From positions 124,001 through 188,000 of the forward strand of contig NZ_JAUNKO010000001.1 in assembly GCF_030532715.1 (NCBI RefSeq): a DNA stretch of 64,000 nt, written 5' to 3'. Position numbers and translations under genes: made by a program. The stretch's first letter is position 1; each line of letters starts with the position of its first letter. Origin of the DNA: Corynebacterium sp. (lineage in GTDB: Bacteria > Actinomycetota > Actinomycetes > Mycobacteriales > Mycobacteriaceae). Below the pieces are notes generated by a model. The model made no database searches, was not told where the DNA came from, and saw nothing but the letters and a program-made list of their open reading frames with translations. Below are positions 57,802 to 64,000 of this stretch, one piece after another.

Positions 57802-57906
57802 CTCGGATGTGGCCGTGGCTACCGAGTTCGAGCGTCGCCCCCTCATTAAGGGGACCCCGTTTTCGGTGGGAACCGAAACAGAGATTAACGCTTGCCCGAC
57901 GGGGCA
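57800..57906. repeat. Array of four adjacent inverted repeats
   Basis: Stems AACTCGG/CCGAGTT (57800-57828), CCCC/GGGG (57838-57854), TTTCGGT/ACCGAAA (57862-57879) and TTGCCC/GGGCAA (57891-57906) follow one another just after the preceding gene. No T-tracts follow. It could be a structured RNA or mobile-element relic. The rest of the 667-bp gap (to 58468) has no convincing gene. Confidence 0.5.
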
Positions 57907-58468
57907 ACCAAGGGTGGCGAATGCGCTTACGCGAGCACCTCTGACACACGAATCCCAGCGGTTCGATACAAAAAGCGCGGCGTACGAGCGTTACACTTGG
58001 CCGTTTTCGGTAACGCTGCGCAATGATGCGGCGACATGAAATACCCAAACAACAGCGGATGGGCGAATTTGATACAGCACCATCTTTTTCTATTTCGTTA
58101 TCGTATGGTGACGGAACTGCTACTTGTTACGGTTTATTTGCCAAGCCGATATCGGGGGAACAAAACTTCTAGGGAAAGTCATTGCAAATACTGCTACGCT
58201 GGTGGTCGGCGATACACCACCGCCCCGTGCGGCAAACCTGACTGGCCAAACCGGCGCAATAACAGAAGGTCAGATAGGTTTTGCACGAAGCTTTTCTGGG
58301 GGTGCGAATATTGCCGCCAATGCCCTCAATGCCGTGCAAAGGCAGCATATTCGGACGTCTTCGGATACCTGTGCTTTGCCTTGCACAACTTTTAGCAAAT
58401 ACTGACACACATGCTTTATTCAAATTCGAAATCCTAGCACGAAACGCTGCGGTATGGAGTTGCACATA

Positions 58469-59911
58469 ATGCCCCAGGTGAAGAATACGAACGGCTCTAT
58501 CGCCGTCTATTCGGCGAAAATTCTGTTCGCGATATTAATACTCTTGGTGTTTTTCACAACCTATTTGGTAATTCTTGGCCGGGATTCGCAATCCTACGAC
58601 GGCAGCACGCGCCGGCTCCGGGCCACGCCGAATAGCACAAGTTTTTTCCTGAGCAATCACTACCAAGCCGGCGCCGAACGCTTTGAAATCGAAGGTGAAA
58701 ACGGAACGTTTTTAGGCACCGACCGTGGTGCCTCGGTGTTGGCGGTGAACATGCGCTACCGTGAGGACGGCAGCGACACCAGCACAGACCTCCTGCAAGT
58801 GTTCGACGCGCGCACAAAGGAACGCCGCCACGAAGTAGCCGGCGCGGGCTGTTCCAATGTTTCCGCAAACAACCTGGTGTATTGCTACAACTCCGAAGAC
58901 GCCGCAATCAACGGCATTAACGTGCGCAACGGCAAAACCTTTGCCACACTGCCCATACACGGCACCGAAAAATCCGAGGCCAGCCACGACGACGTGACGG
59001 CAAAAGCGCGGCTGTTGGGTTCGCAACAGCAAGCCGACCTCGTGCAGATAACCACCACGAAAGAAGCCACCGCCGAAGAAAACGTCGTATACAAACTTGC
59101 CGGCGAAGAAGTGCGTTGGTCACTCGAACTGGAGCCAAACGAACACTGCAACCTTATCGACCGCAACCGGACCATTGTGTGCCAACAACCCGGTGGGGAT
59201 GCGGAAACGAAAATCCGCACAGTCAACGTGGCGGACGGCAGCGAAATCGCCCACCGGAACACGGAGGCCGAAATTGCACTCACCAGCGACGGCTGGATGG
59301 AAAAATCCCCCGAAGCCGACTCCAACACCACCACCGCCGCCTTGACATCGCATGTGTCACTCAATCAATCCGACGCGCAACCAACGCCTGAGCCCAACAA
59401 AATCTTCGGCATCAACGCTCAGGAAAAAGGGACGTCGCAAAACTGGGGTGGCACCGTATTCTTCCCGCGGACGCTGGACGAAGACGCCGACAACACCGAA
59501 ACCTTGGCGTACCCATCGCACGTCATTGAAGCATTGAACTACCATCCTGGCGGGATCGTCTCCGCCGACGGCGAAATCAACCTGGTGCGCGTGCCCTCCC
59601 ACAACCCCAGCGACTCCAGTTACGCCCGCGCCGGCAGCCCCGAAATCGTCTTCAGTATTTCGGCGGCGGACCAAGTGCTCACCAGCAGCAAAAACGGCAA
59701 ACTTGTGCTGTTGAAACTGGACAACTCGGCAAACAAACTCCACGACGTGTACACCATCTACGACACCGAAACGCGGGCGAGCGTGCTCGACACCGAAGAC
59801 AACGGCAACGACACCATCACCGTGATCAACGGGCTCCTGGCGCAAACCAAGAAAACCCAAGCAACAGGCGGCTTTGAAAAGCTGGTCATTTTCCTGCCCA
59901 CCGCGACGTAA
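58469..59911 (+). CDS. Membrane-anchored extracytoplasmic protein, tandem paralog 1
   Basis: About 480 residues. One N-terminal helix (AKILFAILILLVFFTTYLVIL) with a short cytoplasmic tail, then an outside domain of repeated beta-strand-like segments, possibly a propeller. Shared with the next gene: FLGTDR, a CSNVSxxNxVYC pair, LLGSQQQADLV, VRWSxxLxPNE, CNLIDRNRTIVCQQPGG, and a final VINGLLA...KLVIFLP. ATG at 58469 follows GGAG by 9 nt; ATG at 58454 is possible. No known family recognised. Confidence 0.75.
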   Translation: MPQVKNTNGSIAVYSAKILFAILILLVFFTTYLVILGRDSQSYDGSTRRLRATPNSTSFFLSNHYQAGAERFEIEGENGTFLGTDRGASVLAVNMRYREDGSDTSTDLLQVFDARTKERRHEVAGAGCSNVSANNLVYCYNSEDAAINGINVRNGKTFATLPIHGTEKSEASHDDVTAKARLLGSQQQADLVQITTTKEATAEENVVYKLAGEEVRWSLELEPNEHCNLIDRNRTIVCQQPGGDAETKIRTVNVADGSEIAHRNTEAEIALTSDGWMEKSPEADSNTTTAALTSHVSLNQSDAQPTPEPNKIFGINAQEKGTSQNWGGTVFFPRTLDEDADNTETLAYPSHVIEALNYHPGGIVSADGEINLVRVPSHNPSDSSYARAGSPEIVFSISAADQVLTSSKNGKLVLLKLDNSANKLHDVYTIYDTETRASVLDTEDNGNDTITVINGLLAQTKKTQATGGFEKLVIFLPTAT

Positions 59912-59985
59912 TAAGGACGCTTAGGCGGCGACACATCCGCTAAAGCTTCAAAGGGGTTGTAGTTGGCCACGTAGGGAGTGTGAAA

Positions 59986-61365
59986 GTGCGCTTACTTCGA
60001 ACAATGAATGCAGACATCGTGATCTACTGTGTCAAGGTGTTCCTCGGGATCATGTTGCTGCTTTCCATCGTCGCGATATACGAATCGGTACAGAGCCTCA
60101 ATGTAGAAAAGTACAAAACCAACACGCCGCTGCTGGATACCCGAGCGCAACCCAGCGACACGGGTATGTTTCTGCGCAACGAATACCGCAACGGTGTGAA
60201 ACCCGTGGAAATCAAAGACCCCGGTCGTTTTTTAGGTACGGACCTTAACCAAACAACCTTCGCGGTGGACGTGACCACCACGGATGTGGAAGACCCACAG
60301 CAGCAGGCCAAATTGCAGGTTTTCGACGTCGGCTCCAACAAGGTCCGCCACGAAACCTACGCCTCGGGGTGTTCCAATGTTTCCCCCAGCAATGTGGTCT
60401 ACTGCCACAACGGGCAGCGAACACACCTCACAGCATTCCACGTGTTTACTGGTAAAAGCATGTTTTCGTTCCCGACCCCGGACCCCGAAGCGCATTTTTC
60501 CTTACTGGGTTCAAATCAGCAGGCCGACCTAGTAGTGGCGCGCAATACGGACGACGGCCCCGCCACCACCAACACCGTGTACGCCATTACCGGAAATCAA
60601 GTGCGCTGGTCAAAGAAACTACACCCCAACGAACGTTGCAACATCATCGACCGGAATCGGACGCTGCTGTGCCACCAGCCCGGCGGGGGCGCCCCAGGCG
60701 CAGTTGATATTCGCACCATGCGGGTTTCTGATGGAATGGACATCGCTCAGCACCACTCCGCCGCGCAAGTCTCCATTACCAGCACCGGTTGGATCGAACA
60801 CCCTGCCGATGCCGGCGAAACGAACGATGACGAGCAACAGCCCCGCAACACAGACAACTATCGTGTGTTTGATATCCGCGGCAACCAGCAAGGCACCAGC
60901 CGCAACGCCGGGCCCGACGCACTGTTTCCGTTTCACACCGATGGGGCGTTAGGCAATGCCACGACGTTGACATACCCGGCGCACGCAATTGCGGGGCTCG
61001 AACCCAACGATGCCGCGATCGTCGCGGCCAACGGCACGATTGCCTACCATGCCAGCGCTGGAGATCCCGCCGACAAGCACCAGTATTTCGCGCTCGACGG
61101 TGGCGAGGAGAAATTTAGTTTCGCGGCGCAGGACATGCTTACCTGCAGCCGAGACGGCACCCTATTGTTAGTGCGCACCACCGATGATTCCCCAGCGCAC
61201 GCGGTGAAATACCAGATTTTTGATACGGCGAATAAGAACTCGATGGACATCATTGAGACTCCCGATAGCGTCGTGCAGGTGATCAACGGCACCGTAGCGA
61301 TCACGCACCAAGCCGAAAACTCAGACGCCTACGGAAAACTCACCGTGTTTTTACCCGACACCTAG
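59986..61365 (+). CDS. Membrane-anchored extracytoplasmic protein, tandem paralog 2
   Basis: About 459 residues with the same layout as the preceding gene: N-terminal helix (VKVFLGIMLLLSIVAIYES) and an exported beta-rich domain. Conserved elements are FLGTDL, GCSNVSPSNVVYC, LLGSNQQADLV, QVRWSKKLHPNE, CNIIDRNRTLLCHQPGG, QGTSRN and VINGTVA...GKLTVFLP. GTG at 59986 with GGGAG 7 nt upstream is preferred over GTG at 59980. The 3' end overlaps the convergent trmD by 4 bp. Function unknown. Confidence 0.75.
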   Translation: MRLLRTMNADIVIYCVKVFLGIMLLLSIVAIYESVQSLNVEKYKTNTPLLDTRAQPSDTGMFLRNEYRNGVKPVEIKDPGRFLGTDLNQTTFAVDVTTTDVEDPQQQAKLQVFDVGSNKVRHETYASGCSNVSPSNVVYCHNGQRTHLTAFHVFTGKSMFSFPTPDPEAHFSLLGSNQQADLVVARNTDDGPATTNTVYAITGNQVRWSKKLHPNERCNIIDRNRTLLCHQPGGGAPGAVDIRTMRVSDGMDIAQHHSAAQVSITSTGWIEHPADAGETNDDEQQPRNTDNYRVFDIRGNQQGTSRNAGPDALFPFHTDGALGNATTLTYPAHAIAGLEPNDAAIVAANGTIAYHASAGDPADKHQYFALDGGEEKFSFAAQDMLTCSRDGTLLLVRTTDDSPAHAVKYQIFDTANKNSMDIIETPDSVVQVINGTVAITHQAENSDAYGKLTVFLPDT

Positions 61366-62225
61366 CCGCCTGCGGACGCGCCAAGTGCAAGGAGCACTTC
61401 CTCGTCGGCGGCGCTGAGTTTGCCTTCAGTGCGGAGCTTTTCGATGAGCTCAGGGCGGCGTTGCGCGGTGCGGCGCAAGGCTTGATCGCGGCGCCAGCGA
61501 TCCACTCGGGCGTGATTGCCCGAGTACAGCACCTCGGGAACGTCGAGGCCCCGCCAAGTCTGCGGTTTTGTATAGCTGGGCCCTTCGAGTAGGCCATCGG
61601 AGAAACTGTCTTCTTCGTGGCTGCGGGAATTACCGAGCACGCCGGGGATGAGCCGGACAACGGCTTCCGCGATGACAAGCACCGCCACTTCCCCGCCGAT
61701 GAGCACATAATCCCCGATCGAAACTTCTTCCACTCGATAGCGTTCGCTGGCATTATCGATGACACGTTGGTCAATGCCCTCGTACCTGCCGCAGGCAAAC
61801 ACGATGTGCTCTTCCGCGGACCAGGCGTGCGCCATCGCTTGGGTGAACGGCTTGCCCGCAGGCGTCGGCACGATCAGTAACGGTTTGCGCTGAGCGTCAG
61901 CCGCAACGCCCACCTCAGATTCGACCGTCGGCTGCTGCTCCGCTCGCGTTGTGCCGCGGTGCTTGAGGGCGGAATCCAGGACCTCGCCGGGGCGGGTGCC
62001 GGACGCGACGTCGTCAAGCGCGGGACCCCAGACGGTAGGCTTCATCACCATGCCGGGGCCGCCGCCATAGGGGGTATCGTCGACGGATTTGTGCACGTCA
62101 GTGGCCCAGGAACGCAGGTCATGCACACCAACGTGCAGGATGCCTTGCTCGATAGCTTTGCCTAGGAGCGCATGCCGGAGCGGTTGGAGGTATTCCGGGA
62201 AAATCGTTACAACGTCGAGTCGCAT
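61362..62225 (-). CDS. trmD: tRNA (guanine-37-N1)-methyltransferase
   Basis: A 287-residue SPOUT methyltransferase protecting the reading frame at codons starting with G37-flanked anticodons. MRLDVVTIFPEYLQPL, DTPYGGGPGMVMKP, CGRYEGIDQRVID and SIGDYVLIGGEVAVLV (trefoil knot) are diagnostic. An insertion of about 30 residues follows the N-terminal block (TRAEQQPTVESEVGVAADAQ), as in corynebacteria. ATG at 62225 overlaps the rimM stop (TGATG). Confidence 0.96.
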   Translation of the reverse strand: MRLDVVTIFPEYLQPLRHALLGKAIEQGILHVGVHDLRSWATDVHKSVDDTPYGGGPGMVMKPTVWGPALDDVASGTRPGEVLDSALKHRGTTRAEQQPTVESEVGVAADAQRKPLLIVPTPAGKPFTQAMAHAWSAEEHIVFACGRYEGIDQRVIDNASERYRVEEVSIGDYVLIGGEVAVLVIAEAVVRLIPGVLGNSRSHEEDSFSDGLLEGPSYTKPQTWRGLDVPEVLYSGNHARVDRWRRDQALRRTAQRRPELIEKLRTEGKLSAADEEVLLALGASAGG

Positions 62226-62728
62226 CAAAGCTCCAACAACCCTTCCGGGGGCGTAATGGTGCAGGTTCCAGCTTCCAGATCCACCTCGGGAACAATGGCG
62301 TGCACAAACGGCACGAGGGTTTCCTTGCCGTCCGCGAGGCGCACCTCAAGAATCTCCCCGGCAGGCCCGTGCATCACACCGGTGACTTCGCCAATATCTT
62401 CGCCAAGGTGAATAACGCGCAAACCTTCGAGTTCGTGGTCATAGAAGCCCTCATCATCGTCGTCTTCCTCCCGCGGCGGGGCGAAAAACTTGGTCCCGCG
62501 GAGGGCGTCAGCAGCGTTACGGTCCGCAACTTCCGCAAACTTCACCAACAGCCGACCTTGATGTGGGCGCGACGCCGCAACAGTCAGGCTGTGTTCTTTG
62601 CCGCCTTGCCGGCCTGCCAACACCGCGCCTTGCGCGAACCGCACGTCCGGCGCATCGGTGGTCACCTCCACCACCACTTCGCCGCGAATACCGTGCGATT
62701 TCACCACGCGTCCAATGAGCAAATCCAT
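62225..62728 (-). CDS. rimM: Ribosome maturation factor RimM
   Basis: A 167-residue factor for 30S head maturation that binds S19. LLIGRVVKSHGIRGEVVVEV and ADALRGTKFFAP in the RimM domain, then a PRC-barrel (YDHELEGLRVIHLGEDIGEV, LVPFVHAIVPEVDLEAG). ATG at 62728; TATGCT ends 8 nt upstream, so a leaderless transcript is likely besides any read-through from rpsP. Confidence 0.94.
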   Translation of the reverse strand: MDLLIGRVVKSHGIRGEVVVEVTTDAPDVRFAQGAVLAGRQGGKEHSLTVAASRPHQGRLLVKFAEVADRNAADALRGTKFFAPPREEDDDDEGFYDHELEGLRVIHLGEDIGEVTGVMHGPAGEILEVRLADGKETLVPFVHAIVPEVDLEAGTCTITPPEGLLEL

Positions 62729-62736
62729 GGTTATTA

Positions 62737-62742
62737 AGCATA
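62737..62742 (-). promoter_or_regulatory. -10 element TATGCT of rimM
   Basis: On the minus strand TATGCT ends 8 nt before the rimM ATG, just after the terminator that follows rpsP. Confidence 0.45.
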
Positions 62743-62751
62743 GAACACGCA

Positions 62752-62796
62752 AAAACACCGCTGCTTCCAGTTGCCCGGAACGCTGCGGTGTTTACA
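62752..62796 (-). terminator. Rho-independent terminator between rpsP and rimM
   Basis: On the minus strand AAACACCGC and GCGGTGTTT form the base of a hairpin with an inner TTCC/GGAA stem, followed by TTTTT. It lies about 24 nt after the rpsP stop. Confidence 0.8.
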
Positions 62797-62819
62797 ACAA
62801 CTGCGTGCGAATTGAACGC

Positions 62820-63293
62820 TTAGGCGTCTTCTGCCTCGACTTCGTCGGCGGCTTCCTCAGCGGCCTTGTTCTTAGCGGCAGCTTCAGCAGCCTTCTTCTC
62901 GTCCTTCGCCTTGCGCTTCTTCTCGGTGATCGCCTCAGCGGTGGGGCCTTCAGCAGCCTCAGCCAACGCAGCATTGAACAAGTCCAGCTTCGAAGGCTTC
63001 GGCTCGGCAACCTTCAGGGTGCCTTCCGCGCCATCAAGGCCCTTGAACTTCTGCCAGTCGCCGGTAACCTTCAGCAGTGCAAGCACGGGTTCGGTCGGCT
63101 GCGCGCCAACACCCAACCAGTACTGAACGCGCTCGGAGTCGATGCGGATCACGGACGGATCAGCCTTCGGCTCATACACGCCCAGGTTTTCGATCGCCTT
63201 GCCGGAGCGGCGGGTGCGTGCGTCAGCGACGATCACGCGGTAGTGCGGGGTACGGATCTTACCCATACGCTGCAGTTTAATTTTGACGGCCAT
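62820..63293 (-). CDS. rpsP: 30S ribosomal protein S16 (bS16) with long C-terminal tail
   Basis: A 157-residue protein. The conserved part (1-90) has [33 protein letters not shown] and [13 protein letters not shown]. The remaining 65 residues are rich in Ala, Glu and Lys, an extension common in actinobacteria but absent from E. coli S16 (82 residues). AAGGAG precedes the ATG. Confidence 0.97.
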   Translation of the reverse strand: MAVKIKLQRMGKIRTPHYRVIVADARTRRSGKAIENLGVYEPKADPSVIRIDSERVQYWLGVGAQPTEPVLALLKVTGDWQKFKGLDGAEGTLKVAEPKPSKLDLFNAALAEAAEGPTAEAITEKKRKAKDEKKAAEAAAKNKAAEEAADEVEAEDA

Positions 63294-63498
63294 GTGATGG
63301 CTCCTTATGCCTAGTCACTGGGCAGTACAGCACCGCACCCCGGGTGGGCGCGGCCGGTTCAACCCTTGGAATGTTTTACCTGCGGTGTGACGTACCGGCC
63401 GACCGTAGACGGTTGCGGTGTTCCCACAGGAAGAACAGCGTTGCGATAATGCAACCCCTGAAATGGTAGTAGACGCACGGGTAGCGAATCAAACTGAT

Positions 63499-63504
63499 TA
63501 AAGT
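63499..63504 (+). promoter_or_regulatory. -10 element TAAAGT upstream of the YeiH-family gene
   Basis: TAAAGT ends 7 nt before the ATG at 63512. Confidence 0.4.
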
Positions 63505-63511
63505 TGGCGCT

Positions 63512-64000
63512 ATGAAAATCCTTCCCGGCGTTGCGGCGTGCACGATTGGGGCGATCATTGCATTTCTTTTCGACGCCGCCCTACACCAGCTCACCGGCTT
63601 CAGCTCCGTCATGCTGGTAGCAATCGCCCTCGGCATGTTGGTGGGCAATATCCGCCCACTACCGGCCTCCACCAATGACGGCGTGCGCTACACCGCAACC
63701 AGTGTACTCAAGTTCGGCGTCGCTTTGCTCGGCCTAGCAATTCCCGCAGCAGCGATCATCGCCCTCGGCTGGAAAGTGCTCGCAACGATTGTTTGCGTAG
63801 TCATCGCGGGCATCGCCGCAACAATCGTCGTTGGCAAACTCATGGGATTAAGCCGGTCCGAAGCACTCATGATCGGTAACGGCTGCACCATTTGCGGTGC
63901 CGCGGCAATTAGCGCCACCCACGGGGTGCTCACCAAGAAAAAGGAACATGAGTTCGTCACCGCCATTGCGGTTATCGCCCTGCTCGGCACATTGTCCATC
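63512..64000 (+). CDS. YeiH/UPF0324 family membrane protein (putative sulfate exporter family), 3' end outside window
   Basis: The first 163 codons are open to the window edge. Hydrophobic helices and the family blocks SSVMLVAIALGMLVGNI, LKFGVALLGLAI and GNGCTICGAAAISATHGV identify the UPF0324 (YeiH) group, about 330 residues and ten helices in full. The export role is a database family name only; the substrate is not established. Confidence 0.88.
   Translation, partial: MKILPGVAACTIGAIIAFLFDAALHQLTGFSSVMLVAIALGMLVGNIRPLPASTNDGVRYTATSVLKFGVALLGLAIPAAAIIALGWKVLATIVCVVIAGIAATIVVGKLMGLSRSEALMIGNGCTICGAAAISATHGVLTKKKEHEFVTAIAVIALLGTLSI

Noticed and set aside
57796..57870. Possible tRNA because of a GAGTTCGAG segment
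   Set aside because: No acceptor or D-arm can be paired around it; the hairpins do not form a cloverleaf.
56412..57944. 510-residue plus-strand frame crossing the tex start
   Set aside because: It overlaps the intact N-terminal half of tex and a better-supported small membrane protein; composition is shadow-like.
58124..58405. Short plus-strand frame with QADIGGTK resembling a ROK kinase motif
   Set aside because: The rest of the frame has no ROK features, there is no ribosome-binding site, and the motif is too short to support a gene.

Overview
The window is chromosomal DNA from a high-GC actinobacterium, almost certainly a Corynebacterium. The evidence is mycothione reductase, an Mqo close to the 500-residue corynebacterial enzyme, DUF2631 and DUF2469 proteins, a Rip1-type protease beside dxr, and conserved corynebacterial/mycobacterial gene order (dxr-rip1-ispG-pbp; cdsA-frr-pyrH; tsf-rpsB; xerC; dprA-comM-yraN-DUF2469-rnhB-lepB-rplS; trmD-rimM-rpsP). 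Many start codons sit only 6-8 nt after a TAnnnT -10 element, the leaderless arrangement common in this genus. The species cannot be named from sequence alone. All calls come from reading translations and motifs by eye; no search was run.

Layout. 1-6.5 kb: a GntR regulator (cut by the window edge) diverges from a peptide/nickel-type ABC importer operon whose second permease is fused to an ATPase. 6.6-9.7 kb: an unrecognised internally duplicated protein and proS. 9.7-13.5 kb: a gene-poor accessory patch with a transposase relic, a repeat family built on AGGCAGAT octamers, one DUF559 nuclease-like gene and an AT-rich stretch. 13.5-30.8 kb: yaaA, an FNT channel, a corrinoid/chelatase group (cobA, cobB, cobO, chlI plus VWA partner, with cobQ further on), mqo, a hydrolase, mtr, an MFS exporter, map and a CMD protein. 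30.9-41 kb: a lipoprotein PBP, non-mevalonate isoprenoid genes (ispG, dxr) with an intramembrane protease, rlmN, cdsA, frr, pyrH. 41-45.8 kb: a TetR/ABC-2 exporter group, then tsf and rpsB. 45.8-52.8 kb: a degenerate M23 protein and the DNA-processing and secretion block xerC to rplS. 53-57 kb: an epimerase diverging from a cobW gene with a Zur-like box, and tex with an apparent frameshift at its C terminus. 57.4-61.4 kb: three unrecognised envelope proteins, two of them tandem paralogs. 61.4-64 kb: trmD, rimM, rpsP and the start of a YeiH-family gene.

Most interesting for follow-up: (1) the tandem paralogous membrane-anchored, probably propeller-like proteins at 58.5-61.4 kb with four conserved cysteines; (2) two inverted DnaA-box pairs, each exactly 29 bp, upstream of two genes of nuclease-like families (DUF559 and YraN); (3) the AGGCAGAT repeat family; (4) the chlI/VWA junction, where a +1 shift at CCC-TAG would fuse the products; (5) the one-base defect in tex, whose correction makes it end exactly at the convergent cobW stop; (6) a hairpin array at 57.8 kb; (7) a terminator-like hairpin in the rpsB leader.
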